From SIG299 sp964632165 (lineage in GTDB: Bacteria; Bacillota; Clostridia; Lachnospirales; Lachnospiraceae), in contig CAZWCZ010000011.1 in the NCBI GenBank assembly GCA_964632165.1, positions 1-51,723 on the forward strand: DNA of 51,723 nt. The letters run 5' to 3'. The translations under genes were made by a program, and so were the position numbers. A model generated the notes under the pieces. It did not search any database. It saw only the letters and a program-made list of their open reading frames with translations, and was not told the origin of the DNA. Position 1 is the stretch's first letter, and the number at the start of each line of letters is the position of its first letter. Shown one piece after another: positions 7,543-16,769 of the stretch.

Positions 7543-8589
7543 ATGCGCAGAAAGCAAAAAGATACGTGGGTGATTTGTGTATATGCCTTATGTGCAGCCG
7601 CCGTGCTTGCGGGTATTTTGTGGCTGGGCAGTGCTTTCCGGAACGGAAGTCAGACCGGTGGCAAGATAACGCCGACACCAACAGCAACGCCGACACCGAC
7701 AGCAACACCGACACCGACAGCAACACCGACACCGACAGCAACGCCGACACCGACAGCAACGCCAACGCCGACAGCAACGCCGACGCCGACAGCAACGCCG
7801 ACGCCGACAGCAGAAGAACTACGTGAGATGGAAAAGCAGCAGGTGCTGGATAATATTGCAGGTGGAGTCTATGCAGAAATGGACAATGAAAGGAGCAGCT
7901 GGTGGTTTGTACGAAAGAAAAATCATACACCGTCCGGAACAGGAGAATCTTTTGACATTGAAGAGTACGAAGGATATTTTCTGAATCAGTATCTGCAGGA
8001 AGATGATAAAACAATCTACATAACGATCGACTGCGGATATGGAAGCTCCAACACACCGGTAATGCTGGAAATTTTCCGTAAGCACAATATTAAGGTTACG
8101 TTTTTTGTAACCAAGTATTTTATTGATGCAAATCCGGAATATGTTCTTCAAATGTTGGAAGAAGGACATATGGTAGGAAATCATACGGTATCACATCCTG
8201 ATCTGACAAAACTTTCCGACCAGGAGATATATGATGAGATCATCGGCGTGGAAGAAGCGTTTTATAATCTGACAGGGCAGCAGATCAACAGATATTTCCG
8301 CCCTCCGGAAGGCTGTTACAGCAAGAGGGTGATGCAGATCATAGAAGACCTTGGCTACAAAACAATGTTTTGGAGCATTGCATATAAGGACTATGATAAG
8401 AATGATCAGCCGACGGTCGAATGGGTCATTGATCATTTTGACACCTATCACCACAGTGGAGCACTGACACTGATGCATAATGATTCCAATGCAAACCGTG
8501 ATGCGATGGATCAGGTGCTGACATTACTTGAGAATGCAGGATACCGCTTTGGAACGCTGGATGAGTTTGGACAGAAGGAAACGGAATAG
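7543..8589 (+). CDS. PdaA-like polysaccharide deacetylase (CE4/NodB fold), membrane anchored
   Basis: A 348-residue protein with an N-terminal membrane segment (about 10-28), a TPTPTA x8 linker (43-90) and a NodB domain (about 160-345). The motif order matches the delta-lactam-biosynthetic deacetylase PdaA, which acts on muramic acid during spore cortex formation: TIDCGYG, NHTVSHPDL, FRPPEGCYS, and a FWSIAYKDYD stretch. Motif 1 is normally TFDDG, and PdaA has D-N; here the second position is Cys, so a metal ligand position is altered, while the first Asp and the His pair are kept. The long linker suggests the domain reaches into the wall. The start at 7543 follows AAAGGGAGG. It could act on vegetative peptidoglycan instead of cortex. 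Confidence 0.87.
   Translation: MRRKQKDTWVICVYALCAAAVLAGILWLGSAFRNGSQTGGKITPTPTATPTPTATPTPTATPTPTATPTPTATPTPTATPTPTATPTPTAEELREMEKQQVLDNIAGGVYAEMDNERSSWWFVRKKNHTPSGTGESFDIEEYEGYFLNQYLQEDDKTIYITIDCGYGSSNTPVMLEIFRKHNIKVTFFVTKYFIDANPEYVLQMLEEGHMVGNHTVSHPDLTKLSDQEIYDEIIGVEEAFYNLTGQQINRYFRPPEGCYSKRVMQIIEDLGYKTMFWSIAYKDYDKNDQPTVEWVIDHFDTYHHSGALTLMHNDSNANRDAMDQVLTLLENAGYRFGTLDEFGQKETE
7669..7812 (+). repeat. Eight 18-bp tandem repeats encoding TPTPTA
   Basis: Unit acgccgacaccgacagca, with silent variation at third positions between copies. It encodes an extended Thr/Pro linker between the membrane anchor and the catalytic domain. In-frame unit length means copy-number change alters only linker length. 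Confidence 0.95.
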
Positions 8590-8636
8590 AAGATCAGGAA
8601 GAAATGAAAGAAAAAGCAAATAGCGGAAAGAAGTGC

Positions 8637-8665
8637 TGGAAAATAGCAGCGTTTCGTTTTATAAT
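8637..8665 (+). promoter_or_regulatory. Candidate promoter of the transaldolase-transketolase operon
   Basis: A perfect TATAAT (8660-8665) lies 17 bases after TGGAAA (8637-8642). The -35 match is partial (4 of 6). Confidence 0.6.
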
Positions 8666-8719
8666 AGAAATGAAAAGCGAATTATTTAAGTATTTACTTT
8701 AATAAAGGAGGAAATTACA

Positions 8720-9373
8720 ATGAAGTTCTTCGTAGACACAGCTAATGTGGAAGACATTAAGAAGGCAAATGACATGGGTGTTATCTGTGGTGTAACTACA
8801 AACCCGTCTCTGATCGCAAAGGAAGGAAGAGATTTCGTCGAAGTGATCAAGGAAATCACAAGCATTGTAGACGGACCGATCAGCGGAGAGGTTAAGGCTA
8901 CAACAGTAGATGCGGAAGGTATGATTGCAGAGGGAAGAGAGATTGCAAAGATACATCCGAACATGGTAGTTAAGATCCCTATGACGGTAGAAGGATTAAA
9001 GGCAACGAAGGTTTTGGCTTCGGAAGGAATCAAGACGAATGTTACTTTGGTATTTTCTGCAAACCAGGCACTACTTGCAGCAAGAGCAGGAGCAACATAT
9101 GTTTCCCCATTCCTTGGCAGATTAGATGATATTTCTACTCCGGGGATTGACCTGATCCGCACGATATCTGAGATTTTTGAGATTTATGATCTGAAGACAG
9201 AGATCATTGCAGCAAGCGTAAGAAACCCGATCCATGTAACAGACTGTGCTCTTGCAGGTGCTGATATTGCAACCGTTCCGTATAGTGTGATCGAACAGAT
9301 GACAAAGCATCCTCTGACAGATCAGGGTATTGAAAAGTTCCAGAAAGATTACAAGGCTGTTTTTGGCGAATAA
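8720..9373 (+). CDS. tal: Transaldolase / fructose-6-phosphate aldolase (short TalC-type)
   Basis: A 217-residue protein, the usual length of the short transaldolase/FSA subfamily. It starts MKFFVDTANVEDI, has GVTTNPSLIAKEG near residue 28, the Schiff-base Lys in MVVKIPMT, and TNVTLVFSANQA. Transaldolase moves dihydroxyacetone units between sugar phosphates in the non-oxidative pentose-phosphate pathway in the cytoplasm; some members instead cleave fructose 6-phosphate, and sequence alone does not decide between them. The transketolase gene begins 18 bases downstream, which favours transaldolase. The start follows AAAGGAGG at a good distance. Confidence 0.94.
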   Translation: MKFFVDTANVEDIKKANDMGVICGVTTNPSLIAKEGRDFVEVIKEITSIVDGPISGEVKATTVDAEGMIAEGREIAKIHPNMVVKIPMTVEGLKATKVLASEGIKTNVTLVFSANQALLAARAGATYVSPFLGRLDDISTPGIDLIRTISEIFEIYDLKTEIIAASVRNPIHVTDCALAGADIATVPYSVIEQMTKHPLTDQGIEKFQKDYKAVFGE

Positions 9374-9391
9374 GGAAAAAGAAAGGAATTT

Positions 9392-11380
9392 ATGAACATG
9401 GCAAATATTGATACAATGTCTGTAAATGCAATCCGTGTTCTGGCAGCAGATGCTGTACAGAAGGCAAAGTCCGGTCATCCGGGACTTCCGCTCGGTTGCG
9501 CAGCAATCGCTTATGATGTATGGGCAAAGGAGATGAAGCACAATCCGGCAAATCCGGACTGGGCAGACAGAGATCGTTTTATCCTCTCCGGCGGACATGG
9601 CTCTACGTTACTGTATTCTCTGCTTCATCTGTTTGGTTATGGTCTTACCAAGGAAGATATGATGCAGTTCAGACAGTGGGGATCTCTGACTCCGGGACAT
9701 CCGGAATACAGACACACAAAAGGCGTAGAAGCAACAACGGGGCCTCTTGGTGCAGGTATGGCAATGGCAGTAGGTATGGCAATGGCAGAAGCACATCTTG
9801 CTGCAAAATTTAATAAGGAAAATTATCCGGTCGTAGATCACTACACTTATGTTCTTGGCGGTGACGGATGTATGATGGAGGGTATTTCTTCCGAGGCGTT
9901 CTCTTTGGCAGGCACATTAGGATTACATAAGCTGATCGTGATTTATGATTCCAATAAGATTTCCATTGAAGGAAGCACGGATATTGCATTTACTGAGGAT
10001 GTAAAGAAGAGATTTGAAGCGTTCGGATTCCAGACACTTGTTGTAGAGGATGGAAATGATCTGGAAGAGATCCACAATGCAATTGCAGCTGCAAAGGCAG
10101 ATACGGCACGTCCTTCCATGATCATGGTAAAGACACAGATCGGTTATGGATGTCCTGCGAAGCAGGGGAAGGCAAGTGCACACGGAGAGCCTCTTGGAGA
10201 GGAGAATGTGGCAGCATTAAAAGAAACTCTTGGCTGGCCGACACAGGAGCCGTTCTATGTACCGGAAGAAGTTTACGCAAACTATAAGGCTATTGCAGCC
10301 GAAAAAGCAAAGGATGAGGAATCCTGGAACCGTATGTTTGCAGAATATTGTGAAAAATATCCGGAAATGAAGGAAGCGTGGGATGCTGAGTTCAATATGG
10401 ATATTGCAGCAGATCTGATAGATAACGAGGAATTCTGGGCATATGAAGACAAACCGGAAGCAACAAGAAATCTTTCCGGTGTTGTGCTGAACCGTTTGAA
10501 GAATTATGTTCCAAACCTCATCGGAGGTGCAGCAGACCTTTCTCCGTCGACAAAGACTTATATGAAGGATATGGGTGATTTTTCTAAGGACGATTACAGC
10601 GGAAGAAACTTACACTTTGGTGTCCGTGAACTTGCAATGGCGGCGATAGGTAATGGTATGACATTACATGGACTGCGCGCATTCGTTTCCACGTTCTTTG
10701 TATTTAGTGATTATGTTAAGCCGATGGCAAGACTTTCTTCTTTGATGAGGATACCTACTACATATGTACTGACACATGACAGTATCGGTGTTGGGGAAGA
10801 CGGTCCGACGCATGAACCTATTGAACAGCTGGCAATGCTCCGCTCTATGCCGAACTTCCATGTATTCCGTCCGGCAGATGCCACAGAGACTATTGCAGCA
10901 TGGTACAGTGCAGTGACTTCAAAGGAAACACCGACAGCACTTGTTCTGACCAGACAGAATCTTCCACAGTTGGCCGGCTCTTCTAAAGAAGCATTAAAGG
11001 GCGGTTACATTTTAGAGGATTCTGCAAAAGCAGAACCGGATGCAATTCTTCTTGCAACAGGTTCAGAGGTGCAGCTTGCAGTAGAAGCAAGGGCAGAACT
11101 TTTAAAGGAAGGCATAGACGTCAGAGTTGTGTCCATGCCGTGTATGGATCTGTTCGAAGAACAGTCTGCAGAATATAAAGAAGCTGTTCTTCCGAAGAAC
11201 GTGCGTGTAAGAGTAGCAGTAGAAGCACTGATCGATTTTGGCTGGGGCAAGTACGTAGGTTTAGATGGTGCTACGGTAACAATGACCGGATTTGGTGCAT
11301 CTGCTCCGGCAGCTACTTTGTTTGAAAAATTTGGTATTACAACAGAAAATGTTGTAAAAGCAGTGAAATCTGTATTATAA
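9392..11380 (+). CDS. tkt: Transketolase
   Basis: A 662-residue full-length transketolase that exchanges two-carbon units between ketose and aldose phosphates using thiamine diphosphate. Visible elements are AVQKAKSGHPGLPLG at the N-terminus, the TPP-binding GGDGCMMEG with downstream YDSNKIS, the middle-domain FGVRELAMAAIGNG, and THDSIGVGEDGPTHEP. It is co-transcribed with the transaldolase and forms the non-oxidative pentose-phosphate pair. I use the first ATG (9392) because AAAGGAA lies about six bases upstream; a second ATG two codons later is possible. Confidence 0.97.
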   Translation: MNMANIDTMSVNAIRVLAADAVQKAKSGHPGLPLGCAAIAYDVWAKEMKHNPANPDWADRDRFILSGGHGSTLLYSLLHLFGYGLTKEDMMQFRQWGSLTPGHPEYRHTKGVEATTGPLGAGMAMAVGMAMAEAHLAAKFNKENYPVVDHYTYVLGGDGCMMEGISSEAFSLAGTLGLHKLIVIYDSNKISIEGSTDIAFTEDVKKRFEAFGFQTLVVEDGNDLEEIHNAIAAAKADTARPSMIMVKTQIGYGCPAKQGKASAHGEPLGEENVAALKETLGWPTQEPFYVPEEVYANYKAIAAEKAKDEESWNRMFAEYCEKYPEMKEAWDAEFNMDIAADLIDNEEFWAYEDKPEATRNLSGVVLNRLKNYVPNLIGGAADLSPSTKTYMKDMGDFSKDDYSGRNLHFGVRELAMAAIGNGMTLHGLRAFVSTFFVFSDYVKPMARLSSLMRIPTTYVLTHDSIGVGEDGPTHEPIEQLAMLRSMPNFHVFRPADATETIAAWYSAVTSKETPTALVLTRQNLPQLAGSSKEALKGGYILEDSAKAEPDAILLATGSEVQLAVEARAELLKEGIDVRVVSMPCMDLFEEQSAEYKEAVLPKNVRVRVAVEALIDFGWGKYVGLDGATVTMTGFGASAPAATLFEKFGITTENVVKAVKSVL

Positions 11381-11441
11381 TAGTCGCAAAGAGCCAATGA
11401 ACCGGAATGCAGGGTTCTGTCCGGCTGATGCGAAGATTACG

Positions 11442-11478
11442 AAAAGGTCTTGCAGTAATCTTGCTGCAGGACCTTTTA
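11442..11478 (+). terminator. Strong hairpin after transketolase
   Basis: AAAAGGTC and GACCTTTT, extended by TGCAG/CTGCA, form a long stem between tkt and lgt. The T-run is part of the stem, so it could stop transcription from either side. Confidence 0.75.
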
Positions 11479-11508
11479 AAATTTAAATGCAGAATAAAGG
11501 AGAATCAG

Positions 11509-12291
11509 ATGAAGAATGAATTACTACAAATAGGACCGGTTACGGTTTACGGATATGGTCTGATGATCGCGGTGGGCGTGATCGCGGCATATCTGGTAGG
11601 AGAACATCGGGCAAAAAAGCAGGGGTTGAGTGCGGACGAGCTGTTTTATCTGACGATCACCTGTCTGGTCGGCGGGATTCTCGGGGCAAAGATCTTGTTT
11701 TATATTGTAGAGATAAAGGAAATCATGGAAAATCCGAAAATGCTTCTTGATGTGGCAAATGGATTTGTTGTCTATGGAGGAATCATCGGTGGGATTTTTT
11801 CCGGATATCTGTATACAAAAATCCGGAAACTGGATTTTTGGCGTTATTTTGATCTGGTAATGCCATCGATCGCGTTGGCGCAGGCATTCGGGCGGATCGG
11901 ATGTGCTTTTGCCGGATGCTGCTATGGACGGGAAACAGACAGTTGGTTCCATATTGTATATCATGAATCTAAGTTTGCTCCAAATGAAGTCGCATTGATC
12001 CCGACACAGTTCATTTCCAGTGGGTTGAATTTTCTTCACTTTTTCCTGTTGATTCTGTTTGCACGAAAATTGAAGGCAAAAGGACAGACCGCAGGACTAT
12101 ATCTGATATTTTACAGCATCGGACGGTTTTTCCTTGAATATCTGCGTAATGATCCGCGAGGGAGTGTAAGAGTGCTGTCTACATCGCAGTTTATTTCGTT
12201 GTTTATTTTTGCGGTTGGAGTGGGTATCTTTATATTTTGTGGATATCGTCACAAGAAACAGGAGATTCCTGTGGATAATTCGCTTTCATGA
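11509..12291 (+). CDS. lgt: Prolipoprotein diacylglyceryl transferase
   Basis: A 260-residue inner-membrane enzyme that adds diacylglyceryl to the lipobox Cys of prelipoproteins. It shows the Lgt pattern: GPVTVYGYGLMIAVG at the N-terminus, VYGGIIGG, the signature FGRIGCAFAGCCYG, and FYSIGRFFLEYLRNDPRG near the C-terminus. I start at 11509 after AAAGGAG, since the upstream in-frame region covers a terminator hairpin. At least three lipoproteins that would need it (cyclophilin, GH43-like, DUF885) are in this window. The response regulator gene follows within 25 bases. Confidence 0.96.
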   Translation: MKNELLQIGPVTVYGYGLMIAVGVIAAYLVGEHRAKKQGLSADELFYLTITCLVGGILGAKILFYIVEIKEIMENPKMLLDVANGFVVYGGIIGGIFSGYLYTKIRKLDFWRYFDLVMPSIALAQAFGRIGCAFAGCCYGRETDSWFHIVYHESKFAPNEVALIPTQFISSGLNFLHFFLLILFARKLKAKGQTAGLYLIFYSIGRFFLEYLRNDPRGSVRVLSTSQFISLFIFAVGVGIFIFCGYRHKKQEIPVDNSLS

Positions 12292-12314
12292 CAGTAAGAC
12301 AGAGGAGAAAAGGC

Positions 12315-13010
12315 ATGGCAAAGATTTTGATCGTGGAAGACGAAGTGCGGCTTGCACGTTTTTTGGAACTGGAACTGAGGCATGAGGGATATGAGGTGAT
12401 TCTTGCCGCGGACGGGAAAACCGGACTTGAGCTGGCACTGCAGACGGAGACGGATATGGTATTACTGGATATTATGCTGCCGGGGTTATCCGGAATGGAA
12501 GTATGCAGAAGGATCCGTATGGAATCGCAGGTACCGGTCATTATGCTGACGGCGAAAGATGATGTTGCCGACAAGGTAGCAGGGCTTGACATCGGAGCAG
12601 ATGATTATATGACAAAGCCGTTTGCGATTGAAGAACTGTTGGCAAGGATCCGTGTGACATTAAAGAGACATTCAAAAAAAGAGGGAACGGTTTCCGAGGA
12701 AAGCAGAAAAGAACTGACTTTTGGAAGGCTTCGGCTGAATGTGCCAAGGCATAGTGCGGCATACGGAGCAGAAGAACTTTCTCTGACCAAGAAGGAATTT
12801 GATTTGCTTGTCTGTCTGCTTGAGAATAAAGATACGGCAATGTCCAGAGAACAGCTGCTCAGTAAAGTCTGGGGATATGAATATATGGGAGATACGAATG
12901 TGGTGGATGTCTATGTCCGTTATTTGCGTCAGAAGATCGATGACAAATATCAGATCCACATGATTGAAACGATTCGTGGCGTTGGTTATATGATTAAGGA
13001 GAATGACTAG
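12315..13010 (+). CDS. OmpR/PhoB-type response regulator
   Basis: A 231-residue regulator. The receiver domain (1-120) has the acidic pair ED in ILIVEDE, the phospho-acceptor Asp52 in MVLLDIMLPG, the Thr of VIMLTAKDD and Lys in YMTKPF. The C-terminal winged helix (about 135-230) contains LTKKEFDLLVCLLEN and VDVYVRYLRQKID. It starts at 12315 behind GGAGAAAAGG, not at the upstream ATG that overlaps lgt. Its partner kinase begins three bases after its stop. The target genes cannot be told. Confidence 0.95.
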   Translation: MAKILIVEDEVRLARFLELELRHEGYEVILAADGKTGLELALQTETDMVLLDIMLPGLSGMEVCRRIRMESQVPVIMLTAKDDVADKVAGLDIGADDYMTKPFAIEELLARIRVTLKRHSKKEGTVSEESRKELTFGRLRLNVPRHSAAYGAEELSLTKKEFDLLVCLLENKDTAMSREQLLSKVWGYEYMGDTNVVDVYVRYLRQKIDDKYQIHMIETIRGVGYMIKEND

Positions 13011-13013
13011 GAA

Positions 13014-14447
13014 ATGCAGAAAGTGCAGAAGAGGAGAAAAAAGCAGATAAAGTGGATGAAAGACTGGATGAAAAATTTTCGTCTTTCGCTTTCTTTGCGT
13101 GTCTCTCTCAATTATCTGCGCTTTTTCTTAATTAATGGAATCCTGTTTTTTATCATTGCCGGGATGCTGTATTTATATGAAGAACGAAAACCGTTTGCAG
13201 AAGAAGCGGAACAGCTGGCGGTGCTGTTGGAACTGGATGAGGATGCATTCTTTGCTTATGTCGATCGGGAACAGCCCAAATTGAGGGTGGAGAAGCATAC
13301 CGGTGAAAAAGAAGAGGTTTTATATGCGTCTGATGACACGGAATATTCGGAGAAAAGATATTTGTTAGGGTGTGTTGCTTTTTGGAGGGAGAGCGGAACA
13401 GGCGGGATTTTTTTGCGGGAAACACAAAAAATCTATGGTGAGCAGGAGTATACGGCGGTTTTTTATTATGATTTGAGCGAAGGAACATACAAAATGCTGC
13501 ATTTTTTAAAAAATGATTCCGTGGTATATCTGCTGTTGGCAATAGTTATCGTGATCGAAAGCAGATCGGACAACAAAAAGGTGTTTCAGCCGATAAAAGA
13601 ACTGACGGAAACAGCGCGCACACTTACGGTAGCAAATCTGCACAGCGAGCGTCTTCCGCTGAAAGGAACACAACCGGAACTCAGGGAACTTACCCGGGTA
13701 TTTAATGAAATGCTGGATCGTCTGGAAAATTCGTATGAGAGTCAGAAACAGTTTGTATCAAATGCCTCGCATGAATTGCGTACTCCGATCGCAGTTATTC
13801 AGGGATATGCAAGAATGCTGGAACGGTGGGGAACGGAAGATCCGGAGATATTAAAGGAAGCGATCACATCCATTGGAGAAGAGTCCAAAGAAATGCAGGA
13901 ACTGGTAGAAAAACTTCTGTTTCTGTCAAGGCATGACCGAAAGACACTGAAAGTACAGAAAGAGTGGTTTTCCATGGGTGAAGTTGTCGAGGATATGGTG
14001 CGGGAAACGCGAATGGTAACTTCCGGGCGTGAGATAAAAGCACATTTGATCCAGAATGTTGCGGTGTATGGGGATGACCAGCTGTTAAAACAGGCGGTGC
14101 GTGTTTTGATCGATAATGCCGTAAAGTATTCCGGGGAAGGAGATACGATTACCATAGGTTGTGAAAATCGTGGAGGAAATTGTATTCTTACGGTAGAAGA
14201 TACGGGGATCGGGATGAAGAAAGAGGATGTAAATCATATGTTTGAGCGCTTTTATCGTTCGGATGACATCCGTGGAAAAGTTGACGGGCACGGGCTCGGA
14301 CTTTCTATTGCCAGGTTGATCATTCTGGCACACGCAGGTACGATAAAGGTTCGGACACAGTATACGGTCGGCACGAGTTTTACCGTGATACTGCCAAGAG
14401 AACGAATGGCTCCGCGAAAAAAACAGGTACGGGAAAAGGAAGGATAG
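13014..14447 (+). CDS. Sensor histidine kinase
   Basis: A 477-residue membrane kinase. Two membrane segments (about 31-55 and 163-178) enclose an extracytoplasmic sensor region of about 110 residues. A HAMP linker (about 180-235) precedes the HisKA domain with phospho-His253 in NASHELRTPIAVIQGYA, and the ATPase domain has DNAVKYSGEGD, VEDTGIGM and GHGLGLSIARLI. It phosphorylates the response regulator encoded just upstream. The second membrane segment is short and ends in VIVIESRSDNKK. The signal sensed is unknown. Confidence 0.95.
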   Translation: MQKVQKRRKKQIKWMKDWMKNFRLSLSLRVSLNYLRFFLINGILFFIIAGMLYLYEERKPFAEEAEQLAVLLELDEDAFFAYVDREQPKLRVEKHTGEKEEVLYASDDTEYSEKRYLLGCVAFWRESGTGGIFLRETQKIYGEQEYTAVFYYDLSEGTYKMLHFLKNDSVVYLLLAIVIVIESRSDNKKVFQPIKELTETARTLTVANLHSERLPLKGTQPELRELTRVFNEMLDRLENSYESQKQFVSNASHELRTPIAVIQGYARMLERWGTEDPEILKEAITSIGEESKEMQELVEKLLFLSRHDRKTLKVQKEWFSMGEVVEDMVRETRMVTSGREIKAHLIQNVAVYGDDQLLKQAVRVLIDNAVKYSGEGDTITIGCENRGGNCILTVEDTGIGMKKEDVNHMFERFYRSDDIRGKVDGHGLGLSIARLIILAHAGTIKVRTQYTVGTSFTVILPRERMAPRKKQVREKEG

Positions 14448-14450
14448 AAC

Positions 14451-15395
14451 ATGTCGGAAGAAGCAGGAAAAGGAAATGGAGAAATCGCGAAGAATGTGGC
14501 AGACAAAGGATGCAAAAACTGTCCCAGGCACTGTAATGCCATAAGAATACCGGGAGAAGAACAGACGTATGGATACTGCCGGGTTTCTTTGCAGCCAAGG
14601 GTGGCAAGGGCTGCACTGCATTTTTGGGAGGAACCGTGTATTTCAGGAGAAGAAGGTTCCGGGACTGTTTTCTTTTCCGGGTGCAATTTAAGATGTGTAT
14701 ATTGTCAGAATGCGGAAATTGCGGCAGGAGTTGGAGGAAAAGAAATTTCGATCGAGCGGCTCGGAGCGATTTTTCTGGAACTGCAGGAAAAAGGGGCCAA
14801 TAATATCAATCTTGTCACACCGAGTCATTATTATCCGCAGATCAAAGAGGCATTGCTGCTTGTGCGAGACCGCTTGAAGATACCGGTGATCGCTAATACA
14901 TCTTCGTATGATTCTGTGGAAATGTTGCGGCAGATGGAGGGACTTGTGGATATCTATCTTGCAGATTTTAAATATGTGGATCATCGCCTGGCAAAGAGAT
15001 ATTCCCATGCGGAAGATTATCCGGAAGTGGCCAAAGCGGCATTACAGGAAATGTTCCGTCAGACAGGAAAACCGGTATTTGACGAAGAAGGAAGAATGAA
15101 GCGGGGAATGATCGTCCGTCATCTGCTCCTTCCGGGGGAAACACAAGATTCCAAGAATGTGATCCGATATTTGTATGAAACATTTGGAGATTTGATCTAC
15201 ATCAGCATCATGAATCAGTATACACCGCTGGAACAGGTAATTTCGTATCCGGAGCTGAATCGGCGGGTAACGCCTGAGGAATATGAAGAAGTAGTAGAAT
15301 ATGCCGTGAAACTCGGAGTGGAAAACGGGTTCATCCAGGAAGGCGAAACGGCAGAAGAAAGCTTTATTCCGCAGTTTGACGGAGAGGGTGTCTGA
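14451..15395 (+). CDS. Radical SAM protein of the PflX type (pyruvate formate-lyase-activating enzyme homologue)
   Basis: A 314-residue radical SAM enzyme. An N-terminal Cys motif (CKNCPRHC, then YGYCR) precedes the [4Fe-4S]/SAM motif CNLRCVYCQN, followed by NINLVTPSHYYPQI and YLADFKYVDHRLAKRYS. This is the layout of the uncharacterised PflX group, related to glycyl-radical activases but with an extra N-terminal Cys cluster. No glycyl-radical enzyme gene is nearby, so its substrate is not evident. It begins three bases after the kinase stop and is probably translated from the same mRNA. Confidence 0.88.
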   Translation: MSEEAGKGNGEIAKNVADKGCKNCPRHCNAIRIPGEEQTYGYCRVSLQPRVARAALHFWEEPCISGEEGSGTVFFSGCNLRCVYCQNAEIAAGVGGKEISIERLGAIFLELQEKGANNINLVTPSHYYPQIKEALLLVRDRLKIPVIANTSSYDSVEMLRQMEGLVDIYLADFKYVDHRLAKRYSHAEDYPEVAKAALQEMFRQTGKPVFDEEGRMKRGMIVRHLLLPGETQDSKNVIRYLYETFGDLIYISIMNQYTPLEQVISYPELNRRVTPEEYEEVVEYAVKLGVENGFIQEGETAEESFIPQFDGEGV

Positions 15396-15411
15396 AAAAC
15401 AGAAGAGAGTG

Positions 15412-15449
15412 AAAAAAGACTGCCGGACGATCAGTTCAGCAGTCTTTTT
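15412..15449 (+). terminator. Bidirectional terminator overlapping the aroA stop
   Basis: AAAAAGACTGC and GCAGTCTTTTT form an 11-bp stem with T-runs on both sides. The last codons and stop of the convergent aroA lie inside the right arm and loop. Confidence 0.9.
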
Positions 15450-16720
15450 AGAAGGTCAAAATAAGATTCAAAAGTTTTGGCACAGCATTCCGCACCTTTT
15501 ATGAGAATTCCGTCTGTGCGGAGACCGATGAGAGAAAATGCCATTGCCATACGGTGATCCTGGTATGTTTCAATGGCTGCTCCGTGTGGAGTGCCGGGAA
15601 AAATGCGGATACCGTCGGGCAGTTCTTCACAAGGAATACCAATACGCTGCAATTCGGAGAGGATTGCATGCAGACGGTCACATTCCTGATATCGTATGTG
15701 AGAAATTCCTGTAATCTCGGTTGGAGAGTCAGCAAACGGAGCAAGGACAGCCAGTGTCATTGTCTGATCAGAAAACGCGGAAAGGTTAGCGGAAATTCCG
15801 GGGAAATGCCGTTCGGGATTTCCGATGACGCGGTAACTGTCACAAAAGCGTTCCACTGTACAGTTCATTTGTTTTAAAAGAGAAAGAAAGGAGATATCTC
15901 CCTGTAGCGGATGTTCCGGAATGTCTTTTACTGTTACCGATGTTCCAAGTAAAGGAGCCATGGCATAAAAATAGCAGGCGGCGGAGACATCCGGCTCGAT
16001 AAAATAGTCCCTTGCATGATATCTTTGCCCATGTGGGATAAAGAAAGTTGCTTTATCCTTCTGTTCTACGGTAACACCAAATTGTTTCATCATGGCAATG
16101 GTCATCTGAATATACGCCATACCGTGCGTGCCGGTCACGTGTACGGTAAGATCCTGCGGCAGCAGACAGGCAGAGATCAAAAGTGCGCTCAGAAACTGGC
16201 TGCTTTTATCAATATTGATGGTAACTTCTGAAGCAAAGACAGGTGTAGCGTTGGAAAACTGTACCGGAAGAAATCCTTCTTTTTCCGGAAAAGAAAAAGA
16301 ACTTCCTAAGTCTGTCAACGCCTGAAAAAGCTCCTGCATCGGACGTTTTTTCATTTGTTCGGAAGCATCAACAAAGCAGGAACAGGCGGAGATACCAAGA
16401 AAGGCAGTAAGGAAACGGGCTGCCGTTCCTGCACTTCCCACATGGATGGAAGAAGCAGGAGAAGGAATCCGTCCGGCTTCTCCAAAGACCGTTACCCGAC
16501 GGAGCGGTTCATTTACCTCTATATGGAAACCAAGGGAAACCAGACAGGATAAAAAGTGTCTGGTGTCATCAGAAAAAAGCACTCCGGTAAGGGTGCTTTT
16601 TCCATTTGCCAGTGCGGCAAGCAAAAGCGCCCGGTTCGTTATGCTTTTCGAACCGGGAACTTCTACGATATATTCTTTTTTTTGTCCGAGCGGAACGGGT
16701 TGGATCAATATATCAGGCAT
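15431..16720 (-). CDS. aroA: 3-phosphoshikimate 1-carboxyvinyltransferase (EPSP synthase)
   Basis: A 429-residue enzyme that joins PEP to shikimate 3-phosphate in aromatic amino-acid synthesis. It has VPGSKSITNRALLLAAL near the N-terminus, the VGSAGTAARFLTAFLG loop, SSQFLSALL, and YQDHRMAMAFSL near the C-terminus. I start at the ATG at 16720 because GAGG precedes it by six bases; an ATG four codons upstream has that ribosome binding site inside it. It lies 50 bases behind the cyclophilin lipoprotein gene with no obvious terminator between, so the two may be co-transcribed. The final codons form part of a bidirectional terminator. Confidence 0.96.
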   Translation of the reverse strand: MPDILIQPVPLGQKKEYIVEVPGSKSITNRALLLAALANGKSTLTGVLFSDDTRHFLSCLVSLGFHIEVNEPLRRVTVFGEAGRIPSPASSIHVGSAGTAARFLTAFLGISACSCFVDASEQMKKRPMQELFQALTDLGSSFSFPEKEGFLPVQFSNATPVFASEVTINIDKSSQFLSALLISACLLPQDLTVHVTGTHGMAYIQMTIAMMKQFGVTVEQKDKATFFIPHGQRYHARDYFIEPDVSAACYFYAMAPLLGTSVTVKDIPEHPLQGDISFLSLLKQMNCTVERFCDSYRVIGNPERHFPGISANLSAFSDQTMTLAVLAPFADSPTEITGISHIRYQECDRLHAILSELQRIGIPCEELPDGIRIFPGTPHGAAIETYQDHRMAMAFSLIGLRTDGILIKGAECCAKTFESYFDLLKRLLN

Positions 16721-16769
16721 AAAATACCTCATTTTTGAGAGACTTGAGCTGCCAATACCGGATGTTGTC

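Noticed and set aside
7669..7812. CRISPR-like array
   Set aside because: The repeats are contiguous 18-bp units without spacers and encode an in-frame TPTPTA linker.
7358..8056. Minus-strand 232-residue frame across tRNA-Lys and the deacetylase
   Set aside because: It crosses a tRNA and is the low-complexity complement of the TPTPTA repeats; no ribosome binding site.
9122..9598. Minus-strand frame between transaldolase and transketolase
   Set aside because: It overlaps the conserved coding ends of both genes and has no promoter or family resemblance.
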